In this document: piece after piece, positions 37,081 through 49,741 of the stretch
Layout of the letters: every line of letters starts with the position of its first letter
Numbering within the stretch: the stretch's first letter is position 1
Assembly: GCA_013372555.1 (NCBI GenBank)
Contig: JAAPAX010000009.1
Location: 744,001 to 808,000 of the forward strand
Source of the DNA: Elsinoe arachidis
Lineage: Eukaryota; Ascomycota; Dothideomycetes; Myriangiales; Elsinoaceae
Direction: 5' to 3'
Length of the DNA stretch: 64,000 bases
The notes under the pieces: model-generated
Database searches by the model: none
Seen by the model: the letters and a program-made list of their open reading frames with translations, nothing else
Told to the model about the DNA's origin: nothing
Made by a program: the position numbers and the translations under genes

Positions 37081-38560
37081 CGGGAATGTAGTAGCTAATA
37101 ACGCTGTTTATTAACTATACACCTCCGGGTCTATCTCGAATTACTCTTGTTCTGCTAGAGAATAGGACTTGTCCTCCGGCTAGTCGTTTCCCTAGCTAGA
37201 TAAGTTAGCTAACTCGTAATCCATGTCGGGGTCGAACTAAGGCTAAACTCGATCTATGTCGTAAGCCGAGTTAGAGTTAACTTAGTTGTTTAACTTGGCT
37301 AGACAGTCCTAGAGCTGTTAGATTTCGGCAGCCTCTATAACACCGACAGTACGTGTAGAGCAAGTAGTAGCATAGGCAGCCTTCTCTATAGCGCTAGCTA
37401 TGTACTTAGTAGAGATATAGCTAGGCTTTTCGTAAGCGTAATAGATTAGAGACTAAGGAGAGTAGAAAGGCTATAGAGCACCTCTAGCTATAGAGTAGAA
37501 GGTAGCAGGAGAAGTAGTAGAAGCTAAGGTAGAATAGAGAGCGCAAGTCGGAGCGCTAGAGGCGCGGCTTATAGCTAGCATAGAGTATAGAGCCTAAGTG
37601 CGCTTAGTAATAAGGTTACTCTATTAGATGTTATAGTTAGTAGTACAAGCCTTAGCGATAAAGACAGTAAGATCGTTAGTGTCGAAGTTAACGAGGGTAG
37701 CGCGTAGCTTACTAGAGATCTTCTAGCGTAACTAGTAGAGCTACTCGTTATTAGCGATCTTAGCGCGAAGAGCGTACTTATTAAACTCGCTAATAAAGGA
37801 GTTAAAAGAGACATTACGCTAGAAGAGACTAGCGAACTAAGCGCGTGTAGTAGCTTTACAGTTAAGGTCTTCGAAGCGCTAGGCTAATAGAGCTAGGCTA
37901 GTACTAACGTTAAGAGTGTCGTCTCCGGCGGAGTCTATAATAAGAGTATAAGCTTCTCTAGAGAGGCGAGAGTAGAGATATACGAATCGGGTTGCCTTAG
38001 TTAGATAGCAGTCGGCGTTAGCGCGCATCTTGTTCTTTATCTAATGCTTAAAGACCTCGAACTGCTTCGGAGTGCCGCTACTAAACATAGCGGGGTCTAG
38101 TATCTTCTCTAATAAGGTAGCGCCTTATATAGAAGAAGCTAGTATAGCGCGCTCTATTTTAGCTCTTAGCTACGCTAGCTTAGACCTAAGATTACTAACT
38201 TTAGAGAGGTGGCGTATAGCTTAGATAGTAAGGTTGTCTATAGTACTATTAGCTATAGCTAGCTCGGCTTAAGTAGTGTCGAGTTAGTTATATAGATCAA
38301 GAGTATCGGAACGAGTAGTATTATATACTTCGACCTACTCGTCGAAGGTGGACTTAATAAACTCGAAGGCCTCGCGTAGAGTGCTTATGCCATCTGTCTC
38401 TTAAAGCTTCTTCCTAAGGTCGGCGTTGGATAGGAGGAAGAGGTTATAATAGGCTAACTAGATAGCTTCGCTATTATTGTTAGTAGGAAGGTTTATCTTG
38501 CTTGTGCAGCAGTCGTCGCCGGGGTTAGATCGAGCTATACTCGGCAAGGTTAGTCGTGAT
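37081..38560 (-). pseudogene. gag of element C, broken
   Basis: The minus-strand gag frame is readable, with FISEFNKYALRAKIANNE and LRATLVNFDTNDLTVFIA near 37640-37810. The zinc knuckle near 37400-37445 is degraded to YAYEKPSYISTKYI. A few TAG stops replace what are probably Gln or Trp codons. Confidence 0.7.
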
Positions 38561-38859
38561 TTGTAGTGTAAAAGTCAACGCGTAACAAAGGGGATATTAA
38601 AAATTTAGCTAGTAGCCTACTTCCTTTAAGAGTTATCTATAACTCGACTTATTGTCTTCTTCTTATTCGCGGTATTAACCTGCACGGCGGCAGCGAGGAT
38701 CTATAGCAGTATACGCGGGAACTGTAGTTATAATAGCTTCTTCTTTAATTCTTCGATTCTTCGTAAGTAGTAGTTGTTATAGATTACATAAGTAGTAGAA
38801 GGACTAGATAATTCAATAGCTCTGTCGCTCGATTATAGTAAGTCGAAGTCTCGATATAG

Positions 38860-39064
38860 TAATTACGACTAGCAAGATAAGAGGTTAATTGCGTCTATTC
38901 GTTAAGATATCGAGACTTAGAAGAAGAAGAAGAAGAAGACTAAAGTATAAAGCATGCGTAATATCGAGAGCTAAGCGGCCGGAAGCCCGGGCCGCGATGC
39001 CGGGATCACGTGATCAATCCGACATAGATCTAGACTAAATCTAGTTCGTATCCATCTCGTATTA
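38860..39064 (-). repeat. 5' LTR of element C
   Basis: 205 bp; the least RIPed LTR of the A/B/C family, followed by AAAGG. Confidence 0.92.
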
Positions 39065-39069
39065 AAAGG

Positions 39070-40125
39070 AGTTAAAAGAGCTATTACGCTAGAAGAAGCT
39101 AGCGAACTAAGCGCGTGTAGTAGCCTTATAGTTAGGGTCTTCGAAGCGCTAGACTAGTAGAGCTAGGCCTACGTTAACGTCGATAGTGTTATCGCTAGTA
39201 GAGTCTATAACAAGAGTATATACTTCTCCGGCAAGACAGGAGTAGAGATATACGAATTGCGCTAACTTAGTTAGATAGTAGTCTATATTAGTGCATATCT
39301 TGTTCTTTATCTAATACTTAAAGACCTCGAACTGCTCTAGAGTACCGCTACTAAATATAGTAGAGTTTAGTATCTTCTCTAATAAGGTAATACCTTATAT
39401 AGAAGGAGCTAGTATAGTACGCTCTATCTTAGCTCTTAACTAGGTTAGCTCGGTCTTAAGCTTGCTAATATCTACGAGGTAGCGTGTAGCTTAGATAGTA
39501 AGGTTATCTGCTATATTATTAGCTATATCTAGCTCGGACTAAGTAGTGTCTAACTAGTTATATAGGTTAAGAGCGTCGGAGTATATAGAGTTATATATCT
39601 CGACCTACTTATCGTATATAGACTTAATAAAAGCGAAGGCCTTGTGTAGGGTGCTTATACTATTAGTCTCTTATAGTCTCTTAAGGAGGTTAGCGTTACT
39701 TAGGACAATAAGGTTATAATAGACTAACTAGATTACCTCGTTATTGTCGTTAGTAGAAGAGATTATCTTACTTAAGTAGCAATTATTACTAGGGTTAGAG
39801 CGAGCTATACTCGGTAAGGTTAGTTATAATTTGTAGTATAAAAGTTAATACATAACAAAGAGAATATTAAAAATTTAGCTAGTAGCCTACTTCCTTTAAG
39901 AGTCGTCTATAACTCGACTTATTATCTTCTTCTTTGTAATTATAGTATTAACCTACGCAGTAGCAGCGAGGATCTATAGCAGTATACGCGGGAACTATAG
40001 TTATAATAGCTTCTTCTTCGATTCTTCGTAAGTAGTAGTTATTATAGGTAGCGTAAGTAGCAGGAGAACTAGATATTTTAATAGCTCTATTACTCGATTA
40101 TAGTAATTACGAACTCTCGATATAG
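39070..40125 (-). pseudogene. N-terminal gag and leader of element B
   Basis: Continuation of element B to the right of C, aligned with the corresponding parts of A (13980-15080) and C (37800-38860). It is the first half of gag plus the untranslated leader, with many stops. Confidence 0.7.
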
Positions 40126-40327
40126 TAATTACAACTAGCAAGATAAGAGGTTAATTACGTCTATTCGTTAAGATATCGAGAGTTAGAAAAGAAGAAGAGA
40201 AGCTAGTCTACAAAGCATGCGAGATATTAAGAGTAGAGTAGCCGGAAGTCTAGGCTACGAGCTAAGATTACGTAACCTCTTTAACCTAGATAGCGACTAA
40301 ATCTAGCTTGTAATCTATCTCACATTA
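40126..40327 (-). repeat. 5' LTR of element B
   Basis: 202 bp; direct repeat of 27903-28104, followed by AAGAT. Confidence 0.92.
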
Positions 40328-40332
40328 AAGAT

Positions 40333-42418
40333 ATTAGTAGAGTTATAACCTACTAGATAGCCTATATAAGCTCTTAGTATAAGCTTATCTCTAGCTATTA
40401 TATAGTTATCTAAGGCATAAGCCTTATAACTAATTAGCCTAAGGTAGGAGATTAATAGAGAGTAACTATAAACTAACTTAAAGAGAGTCTTCTAGTTTAG
40501 CTTCTTTAAAGGAGTTCTATTTATAAGATAGACTACTATTCTATATAGCTTAGAGTATAGTTCCTTTAGTAGATTAGTAAAGATAGATATTACTCTTAAT
40601 CTCCTTAATAGTATAGCTCCTAGCCTTTTACTATAGCTATTCTAGGCCTATATATATAAAGCACTTTACTTATAGTAAATCTCCTTACTATCTAGAAAGA
40701 TAGTAAATCTAAGGCTAAATACTTACTTATTGTTACTCCTAATAAATCTAATCTTAAAGCTAAGATTACTCTTAATATAGATAATTATCTTAATAGTAAT
40801 CTTATTAAGATTATATCTATAAGCATAATTAGCTACTAGTTAATAGTTAGTAGACCTATATCTAAAATAGCTAGTATATCTAGCCTTATTATAGCTAGTA
40901 AATCTGTTAGTAATAATGTTAAAGATAGTTCTTTTAAAAGGCTTATTAGTTACTAGTTTAGTGTTAGAGCTCCTTAATATAAGCTACTAAGTATTTAATA
41001 GCTTACAAGTCTAATATAGTAATCTAAGATAGATTAGCTAAACTAAGCTAGATTTAGTTAGAGTTAGGTCACTACTAACTATACTAGTTAGAAGATAATT
41101 AACTAATTCTATACTTAGATACTCTATAACTTTATACTAAGATTAGTTAGTCCTTATAATAACTAAGATAAAGGCTAAAGGATAAAGATCTATATAATCT
41201 TCTACTATAATAGTAGTAGTATAAGGAGCTTTAGAGTTATTCTTAAGTATATATTAGTTATACTTAGGAGTAACTAAGAAGAGTACTTTTCCTTTATAGT
41301 TAATCTCTATAGTCTAAGTGTTCTAATAGACTCTACCCTTAAGGAATCTCCTAAGGCTAACTAGATTAGTTATTATTAATAGTATATAAGCTACTTATAT
41401 AAGCTAAATGCTTACTAGCTGTCTCTTATAGATAGCTATAATAGTAATTAATCTCTAACTCTCTATAGTAAGAGAAGTGTTACTATAGTATATTTACTTA
41501 TAGAGCTCTATAAGCCTAGTAACCTTATATCTGTTCTTTATAGTGTAATTATAGATATAATTAGTTACTCTAGAATCGAGAATCTATAAGCTAGAGATAT
41601 TACTAGTAGCTAAGATAAATACTAAGTATAATCTAATAGTTATAGCTATATTAATTAGTACTAGTAGAGATAATCTCTTCTAAAGGTTAGCCTCCTTAGT
41701 AAGAGTAATATTAACTTTATCTCTTAAGGCCTTATTATTAAGCCTTTACTTAACCTCTTTAAGAGTTTATTAGTTTAGTAACTACCCTTCTAGCCTAAGA
41801 TACTTATTTAGATAGTAACACTTACTCTACTTATGCCTCTTCTAGTATATATATTTAGGCTTCCTAGAGAAACTAGGCTTCTCTTACTAAGAATCCTTAA
41901 TAGCTATAGGAAATACTATTACTCTCTTACTAGCCTTTGTAGTACTATATAGCTTATATAGCTTATAGAACTATCTAAACTTAGTAATTAGTTTAAGTAG
42001 TATTAGTAGAGTTAGTAAATCTAGATTAATAAGATATTTGTTAGTAAATACTAGCTTAGTCCTTAAGATAGAGAGTAAGAAGTCTCTTTATAGCCTTAAG
42101 CCTTAAGCCTCTAGTAATATATAGGTTATAGCCTTATCTATAACCTCTTTCTATTACTATAACTAATAGTCTATATTCTATAGGCTTAGGACTAAGAGTT
42201 ACTTCTTCTATAGAGCTTCTACCTTAAGCTAAATAGTAGTATTAGATAGTGTAAATCTATTCTTTAGTGCTCTAAGGATAGCCTATAGATAAGGATCTCT
42301 CTCTAGCTAAATAACTATAAGAACTTAGAGAGCAATAGATAACTAGATTAGGCTTATTAGATTAGCTAAGGCCTTATACTACTTGTTATACTAAGCTTAC
42401 TTCTTCTTGTAGATCTAG
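40333..42418 (-). pseudogene. Middle of copia X: zinc knuckle of gag, protease, integrase
   Basis: Aligns with copia Y 52660-54790. The gag zinc knuckle is readable near 41810-41870 on the minus strand (KRHK.SKCYYLNKYLRLE), followed toward lower coordinates by protease and integrase remnants. Broken by stops, and by element D at 42423. Confidence 0.75.
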
Positions 42419-42423
42419 AAGAG

Positions 42424-42610
42424 TATAAGAGGCTAGTATTAGAGTAGCACTTAGTAGCGGCTAGTCCCGCTTACGTAACGTACTAGCTTATTCTATACTA
42501 CGCTTATACATAAGCTTAAACAGTAATTAGTTCTACTACTAACGGACTATTCGGTTAGATAGGCGTTCTCTATATTACGATATACGTAGCTTTAATATAA
42601 GGCTTTAATA
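42424..42610 (+). repeat. 5' LTR of element D
   Basis: 187 bp; direct repeat of 48919-49105. Confidence 0.92.
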
Positions 42611-42699
42611 GTTCTAATTACTCTATCTATAGTTATAATCTATTAGACTCTATAGATAACTAGCTTCCTATTAGTAAGACACTAGCGCCTTACGTAGTC

Positions 42700-43870
42700 G
42701 AAGTTATAGATATAGACTCTATCGAGTAGACTCCTCTATAGAATAAGAAAACGCTTAAAGAGTATCTCTAGCGCCTATATACTAAGTATAAGTACTTAGA
42801 GCTAGAACTCGAGGCTTAGAACCTTAAGGAAGAGATTAAGTAATTATATTATATACGTAATATAGGATACACCTCTATAGAGTTTAGGCATAGTATAAGC
42901 TATAGCTACGCCCGTATAGGAGATACACTAAGTAAGGCTAGCACATAGAGTATGCGTAGTAAAGGTACTTCCTTTATAAGGCTATTCTCTAGATAATCTC
43001 GACTATAAGAACCTTATCTCTATTAGAGTAAAACCCTAAAGGAGGTAAGATTCTTTTTAAAGAATCTTAAGGTTATCTTTACTCTAGCTCTTAAGGCTTA
43101 TTCTATAGACTATTAGAAGGTACTATATAGCGTTATATTTCTTGTAGGCGAGCTAGATAAGACCTAGTATTATTGCTACTACGTAGATAGCCTAGAAGGC
43201 TATATATAAGAGTAATTTCGTTAGTTCGTATAGGACATAGTTAATAATCCTATTAATTATAGAGTATATATAACTCTTATATACGAGACTATATAGTAGC
43301 GAGAGAGCTAGTCTATCTAAGCTTTTACCTTAGAACTCGCTACTATAGAGGAGCAATTAGTACTCTACTCTAAAGAGTAGAGAGTATACTATCTCCTTGC
43401 TAAGTTATAGTCTATACTATATATGACTATTATTAAGTACTATACTATTCTAGCTACTCGCTAGAAGCTAGTATCTCTTAGCTCTCGAATCGAGTCTATA
43501 GATTATAGAGGCACTAAGTGTGCTATATACGAAGACAACTTAGACTCTCTATATAAGCGAGAGAGTTAAGGAGGCTCCCGAGAGAGCTATCGCTACTAAC
43601 CTAGTAGTAGCTATATATGCCAAGAGCGTAACATAGCTAACTTATCTACTAAAAAGTAAGAGAGGTAGAGTAGTTCCTTAGATATATAGAAGAAGGATAC
43701 TAAGTGCTATAGGTATAGTAAAACAGAGTATATTAAGCTAGAATACTACTTAAAGCACTTATAGCCTAATAACAATTCGTAGGTAGTATATAAGGTAGCT
43801 ACTATAGACAAGACTAATAACTTCTCTAAGTTAGGAAACTTAAAGAGCTTAGCGAAAGAGTATAACTAAG
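42700..43870 (+). pseudogene. gag of element D, broken
   Basis: Plus-strand frame with a coiled-coil-like stretch near 42790-42845. A zinc knuckle at 43703-43744 reads CYRYSKTEYIKLEY, i.e. C-x2-C-x4-H-x4-C with three ligands changed to Tyr by RIP. Confidence 0.7.
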
Positions 43871-43879
43871 CTCTCTACC

Positions 43880-46800
43880 TCTCTCTATTAATACTTATCT
43901 ATCTCTACTCTATAGTAGCGCTATTATAGTGCCTACGGGGCGTAAGGACTATATATTCCTTATAGATAATTATATAGAAGTTAATTTAGTGTCCTAGGTA
44001 TTTACTCTTTAACACGATTTACTAAGAGTAAAGTATGCTTAGTATTTAAGTATATCTTCTTTTATAGAGCAAGCCGGATTCTACTATAGTATATACTAGC
44101 TACGCGTACGTCTAGTAGACTCTTATAGCGACCTTAGAGAGACAATTAGCCTCTTCTATACTATAGACTTAAGACTAGACTCTCTAGTTATTTTAGAGCG
44201 CCTATAGTAAAGAAAGTAATACGTAATTATAAATAGCACTATAGACTATTAGTTATATAGCTACTTCTTATATATAGTTTACATATGCGAACTAGAAGAC
44301 TTTATAAAGGACCTTAAGAACAAGCTAAAGGTTTACGCTATAGTATAGACCCTGTCTAAGAGGTATACTCTTGCTATAAGCGATCTAACTCTTTCGCTAG
44401 AGTTCGCGGAGTTCTCTAACGTCTTTATATATAAGGATATTACTAATTTACTATACCTCTTAGGCATAGAGTATACGATTAATCTAGAGCTAAGCAAAAA
44501 ACTACTATTCTAGCTCTTATATAACCTTTCGGTTAAGGAGCTTATAGTACTTAAGGACTACCTTAAGACTACTTAATTAAACAAGTAGATCCGGCGCTCT
44601 AAAAGTAAGACAAGTGCTTCTATCTTGTTCGTGCCTAAGAAAAACAGTAGCCTACGCTTATATATAGATTATTAGAGCTTAAACGAGATAACTATTAAGA
44701 ATCGCTACCTACTTCTACTTATTAGCGAGATACTTAATTAACTTAGGTAAGCCTAGTAGTTCTTAAAGCTAGATCTAAAGGATATCTACTATCGTATCTC
44801 TATAAAGTATAGCAACAAGTAGAAGACTATATTCTGTATATGCTATAGCTATTTTAAATACCTAGTTATACCTTTTAGATTAACTAATACTCTAGCTACT
44901 TTCTAAGCTTATATTAATAAGGTACTAGGAGAACTAGTAGATACTATCTACGTCGTCTACCTCGACGATATTCTTATCTATAGCGACTCGAGAGAGAACT
45001 ATATATATTATATATACGAGGTCCTTATAAGGCTATAGAAGTTTATGTTATATACTAGCCTTAAGAAGTATAAATTCTTTACTAAGGAGATAGAATTCTT
45101 AGACTATATCGTCTCTACTATAGGCGTCTCGATAGATCTAAGTAGAGTAGTTACAATTAAGAAGTAGCTAAGGCTAAAGAGCTATTATAAGGTGTAATAG
45201 TTTACTAGTTTTACGAACTTCTACTAGCGCTTTATATAATATTACTCTAAGATTATTACTTCTCTCTCTAGCCTTCTAAAGAGTTCGGTAAAAGGCTATA
45301 AGTATAGCCTCTTCGTATAGGGCGTAAGTAAATAGAAGGCGTTTAAGGATATATATAACGCTTTTACCTATATGCCGATTTTATACTATTATAACTCTAT
45401 ACTACTCCTATATATCGAAAGCGATATATCGAAGTTTATAGTAGCTACTATTCTATTATAGCTATTTAATAGCGCTTAGTATCCTATTACCTTCTAGTTA
45501 AGGAAGATAATCTCTATAAAGTATAATTATAAGACTTATAACTAAGAGCTCTTAGTAATTATATATGTCTTTAAGTAGTAGTAATACTACCTCGAGAGTG
45601 TCTCGTATACAATCTAGGTACTTACTAACTATAATAACCTCTAAGGATTTATAAAGCTAAAATAGCTAAATAGCTAATAAGCTTACTAGGCTACCTTCCT
45701 TGCTGCTTTTAACTTTATAATAGAGTACTAAGCTAGCACACGGAACCTAGCTAATACACCTTCGAGGTGCCCTAACTATATAGCTAAGAAGTAGGAGGTT
45801 TCTTACCTTCTACCGACTCTCTAGAATAAGCTAAGAGTATAGGATTAGTCTACTAATCCTAGAGAAACTACTCTACTAGTTAGATATATATAAGCAATAT
45901 GCGAAGCTACTCTAGAGTAAGTCTAGGCTACTTATATACTATATATTAGTAAGTCTTCTTCCGAGAACTTCTAGAGACTTTTATCTATCTAGTAAGTCGT
46001 AGTTGTAGTAACTATAAGAGAGGACCTCTTCGAAGATCTCTCTACTAACTTAGTATTAGTTATAGAACTACTATAAGGATAAGACTCTAAGACTATAAAG
46101 CTACGTTTATAAGCGAGAAGTAGTAGGGACAAGAGTAAAGCGCTATAGAACATCTAAAACGACCTTCTATTCTACTATAACTTACTCGTTATTCTAAATA
46201 ATAGTACTTTAAAAGCGTAGGTACTACGTATATACTATAATAGTAAATAGGCTAGTTACTTTAGTAAGGATAAGACACTTAAGCTTCTCTTGTAAAAGTA
46301 CTTCTAGGCAATAATAAGAAAGAACATTAATAACTATATCTAATTATACTAAGTTTGCTAGAAGTATAAGGTACGCCGCTACCGCTTCTATAGCGAGCTA
46401 TATACGCTACCGATGTTAGACTACCTATAGTAAGAAATTATAATAGATTTTATTACTAACCTACTACCGAGTAAGCGAGGTAGTAGTATCTATAATGCTA
46501 TACTCGTAATTATAGACTAATATACTAAAATATTACTATATATTCCTACTACTAAGAAGTATATATCTATAGAGCTCGTAAAGATACTACGTAACTATAT
46601 AATTCGCTACTATAGTATATCTCGTAGCATTATTAGTAATAGGGAATTAGTCTTTACGAGCTAGTTCTAGAGTAACTTCTGCTATAAGACACGTATAAAG
46701 CGTAGGCTAAGTATAGCCTTCTACTTACAGATAGATAGCTAAACTAAGTAGCAAAACTAGACATTAGAGTAATATCTCTACTGCTACTATACTAACTTAT

Positions 46801-47490
46801 AGAATAACTAGGCTAAGTAACTATTATAAGCGGAGTTCGTAAGTAATAATAGCGTCTATACTATACTATATATAAGCCTCTTCTAAATTATATATAGCTA
46901 CTATCTAGAGTTAGAGGTATCTACTATTAAGTCTCGAGACGAGACTTTAGAAAGGAGAGTACTAGTAGCTATAGAGTTAGTATAACGCTTGTAAGATATA
47001 TATATAAAGCTAGTAGAGCAATAGAAAGATACTTCTACTTACTAGGCTAAATACTATAATAAGAAGTATATACTAAAGGTATATAGCGTAGGTAACTTAG
47101 TACTACTCTTAGCTAAGAACTTATAGCTACCTATACTAAAGAAGAAGATAGGCTTATATTTCTTAGAGCTCTTCTATATACTCGATATAGTAGGTTCGTA
47201 GGCGTATTACTTAGCTCTACCTAGTTAGTATCGTATCTATAATGTCTTTTATATATTTCTTCTCGAACTATAGAATAGTAGAGCTAGCGAGAAGCTAGAG
47301 AAGAGTATACCTCTTACGGATAAAGCAGATAAATAGATAGTCGAGGAAATCCTAGATAGAAGAACTACAAAGGGTAAGGTGTTCTACTTAGTAAAGTAGA
47401 AGAACTAGCCTATTAAGTTTAATAGCTAGGAACCTATAGAGAATTACGTAAATATAAGAGAGCTAATTACCGTATATAAGTTATAGCCGA
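43880..47490 (+). pseudogene. pol of element D: protease, RT, RNase H, integrase, chromodomain
   Basis: RT is readable at 44640-45000: LRLYIDY, then LKLDLKDIYYRISI, then YLVIPFRLTNTLA, then YLDDILIYS with both catalytic Asp kept. RNase H follows near 45400-45650. The integrase core is near 46430-46900. A chromodomain lies at ~47330-47470, with VEEILDRRTTKGKVFYLVK and then a QEPIENY segment. TAG/TAA stops occur throughout. Confidence 0.85.
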
Positions 47491-47539
47491 TAGTGCCTAA
47501 GAAGAGTCGCTAGAAGCAAAGTTAATAGAGTATATAAAT

Positions 47540-48560
47540 AGATAGACTATATAATACAAGAAGTTAGTTAAGAGGTAGACTTCTTACCTAGAGTAATACA
47601 TTTATAGAAGCGCTATACTTATACTATAAATATAGGTATTAACCTAAACGCTGTTATCTATTATGTTATACATAAGGCCTTCTTATAGATATAGCACTAG
47701 TAATGTGCACCTAGCTTATATATAACTAGATATTATTCTCTTCCTCCTCTCTATTACTACCGTCTCTACCTATAGGTGCTACACTAGCTATAAGCTATCT
47801 ACTAGCTATAACATAGTCGACCTTAGTAGTAGAGTTGCTAGAGTTATATACTATCTAATTATATTAGCTATGTTTATAACATATAAGGAGTATAGTTAAC
47901 TTACTTCCTTACTAATAGTAATTAAGCTATAAAGTCTATATCTAATCTTCTATATCTCCTTAACCTTCTCCTACTCGAGCCTAAGACCTCTAAGCGTACT
48001 ACCTATGCCTCTCGTGCGAGAGGTAGAAGCCTTACTAGTTACCTTGTTCTTGTTAGTATAGTATATCTTTAGTAATTTCTTAAACTTAATAACTTTAGGA
48101 AGTACCTTATAGGCTATAGTGTACATATATTTCTTGTTAGTAGCGATGCTAGCTTCTATAGAGGAATTACTCGCTATAACTATATCGAGAGTAGTTATAT
48201 AGGAGTTGCGTAGGATAGATAGAAGCGAGTCGTATAAGTGCTTATCTTTAATATAGTACTTACACTTGCGGCGAAAAAAAATACTAAAGTTACTACTAGT
48301 ATAGACACGAGCTACTACGAGTTAGTTATACCTCTTATATAGACTATAAGAGCTTACCCTTAGTAACGCTATTAGCATACCTAGAACAAGTATTAGCCTC
48401 CTCTTTAGGAAGTAGAGGAGTTATAGAGTTAGCGCTAGCGGCTATAGCTCTAGTATTACTAGCCTACCTTATACTACACGTGTTAGATACTAGAGATCTA
48501 GAGTTAGATAATATAATAATCACAAGAGAAGTGCTTAATATAATAGAGGTTAACAAAATA
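47540..48560 (-). pseudogene. Antisense open frame in the 3' region of gypsy D
   Basis: On the minus strand a frame of about 100 codons without a stop runs from ~48290 to ~47960, starting near RKCKYYIKDKHLYDSLLSI and continuing as a Lys-rich segment (VLPKVIKFKKLLKIYY). Upstream, in another frame joined across a run of eight T, lies a second open piece with CSRYANSVTKGKL. The Cys-x2-Cys and KCKY(C) spacings suggest a small zinc-binding domain before RIP, but I do not recognise a family. It lies between the chromodomain and the 3' LTR, the same place as the antisense frame in gypsy 1. Confidence 0.4.
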
Positions 48561-48918
48561 TAGATATATTTTAGTATAGAAAAAGGAGAAAGCAAGGAAT
48601 AGTAACGAGATTATATATACTAACCTTTAGTATATTATATCTTTGTTATAGCTGCTAGCGCGAAGCGCGTGTCTCCTATAGCACTACTAGGAATTCTAAG
48701 AAAAGTAATATTATTACTACTAATTAGCTTTAATACTATAGCGACTAGACAAACGCTCTATTAGACTCGAATTGTTAGAACTATAATAACTAAACTACGT
48801 ACGAGACACATGCGATATAACAGTAGAAATGCCTTAACTATGTTACTTCTCTATGCTACTACGTAGTGTACATTATTAGCTAAGAGCTAAGGATAGCTCT
48901 CCTAGAGAAGGAGGCAAT

Positions 48919-49105
48919 TATAAGAGGCTAGTATTAGAGCGGCACTTAGTAGCGGCTAGTCTCGCTTATATAATGTACTAGCTTATTCTACGCTACACTT
49001 ACGTGTAGGCTTAAATAGTAATTAGTTCTACTACTAATAGACTATTTAGTTAGATAGGCGTTCTCTATATTACAATATATATAGCTTTAATACAAGGCTT
49101 TAACA
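48919..49105 (+). repeat. 3' LTR of element D
   Basis: 187 bp; direct repeat of 42424-42610, preceded by a purine-rich tract (AGAGAAGGAGG) that fits a polypurine primer. Confidence 0.92.
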
Positions 49106-49110
49106 AAGAG

Positions 49111-49476
49111 TACTAAGAAGTTAGTATTTGCTATATCTAGCCTCTAAGACTTAGGGAGCTCTTCTAGTTTAACTATCTCCTAGGGGTTAATAAGGTACTA
49201 GATTTTAGTGTTTAAAGCTCTTGTCTTAATAATATATAGCTAGCTAGCCTATTTAGCTATTGTAGCTAAGATAATAGAAGTTCTAGCTATTAAGGTATTA
49301 GTGTCTATAGTTGTTTATCTCTTTATTAATACCTAAATCTAATAGATATAGATAAGGTAGTTCTTAACAGATTCTAGTACTAGAAAAGCAAGATAATAGA
49401 GAATAAACTAATAAACTAAGTAGAGAAGCTACTAAATAAAGTGCTTATATAGGGGTAGTTACACTAGGCTTATAAC
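49111..49476 (-). pseudogene. N-terminal gag and leader of copia X
   Basis: Continuation of copia X to the right of D, closely matching copia Y 54795-55163. On the minus strand it holds the leader and the first part of gag, broken by stops. Confidence 0.65.
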
Positions 49477-49736
49477 TATTAACTTAGTATAGGGAGAGAA
49501 AGAGATTTATTACTACCTAATTTACCTAAATTAGGTAGATTATAACTATATATATACTTAGCCTAATAAACTAAGAGATAGCTAAATCGATAGAACTCCT
49601 TAATAGTAATAGAATAAGACAATAATTATCTAATTTAATTATAGATTAGTAGAGTAGTAAATAAGTGCTTAGTTTAACTATAGGTTGAACTAAATCAGAG
49701 TCCCTCTTGGCACTTTAGCTTCTACCTCGGTTAATA
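49477..49736 (-). repeat. 5' LTR of copia X
   Basis: 260 bp; direct repeat of 25210-25469, followed by TAGAT. Confidence 0.92.
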
Positions 49737-49741
49737 TAGAT

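Larger units (their letters stand above)
32849..39064 (-). mobile_element. Ty3/gypsy chromovirus C, nested in B, least RIPed copy
   Basis: The 205-bp LTRs (32849-33053 and 38860-39064) are flanked by perfect AAAGG duplications. It is the same family as A and B and is inserted into the gag of B. It keeps more CA/TG and CG than A or B; the right LTR has CCCGGGCCGCGATGCCGGG. It is therefore the youngest or least mutated of the three. No long intact frame remains. Confidence 0.92.
27903..40327 (-). mobile_element. Ty3/gypsy chromovirus B, nested in copia X and split by its sister C
   Basis: The 202-bp LTRs (27903-28104 and 40126-40327) are flanked by perfect AAGAT duplications (27898-27902 and 40328-40332). 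The element reads on the minus strand. Element C lies inside its gag, with its own AAAGG duplication (32844-32848 and 39065-39069). Without C it is about 6.2 kb, the length of A and C. Confidence 0.92.
42424..49105 (+). mobile_element. Ty3/gypsy chromovirus D, nested in copia X
   Basis: The 187-bp LTRs (42424-42610 and 48919-49105) are flanked by perfect AAGAG duplications (42419-42423 and 49106-49110). The element reads on the plus strand: gag, RT, RNase H, integrase, chromodomain. It then has ~1.4 kb of extra DNA with antisense frames before the 3' LTR. It is a different family from gypsy 1 and from A/B/C. RIPed, no intact frame. Confidence 0.92.
25210..49736 (-). mobile_element. Ty1/copia element X, carrying nested gypsy elements B(+C) and D
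   Basis: The 260-bp LTRs (25210-25469 and 49477-49736) are flanked by TAGAT (25205-25209 and 49737-49741). The element reads on the minus strand: gag at the right, integrase in the middle, RT and RNase H at the left. It was entered at AAGAT (27898-27902, element B) and at AAGAG (42419-42423, element D). Removing both leaves about 5.4 kb, similar to copia Y (5.6 kb). RIP is heavy except in the first ~65 bp next to the DUF1992 gene. Confidence 0.92.

Noticed and set aside
32849..39064. Possible intact, active copy of the A/B/C gypsy family
   Set aside because: It is the least mutated copy, but stops still interrupt gag and pol, so it cannot be autonomous.
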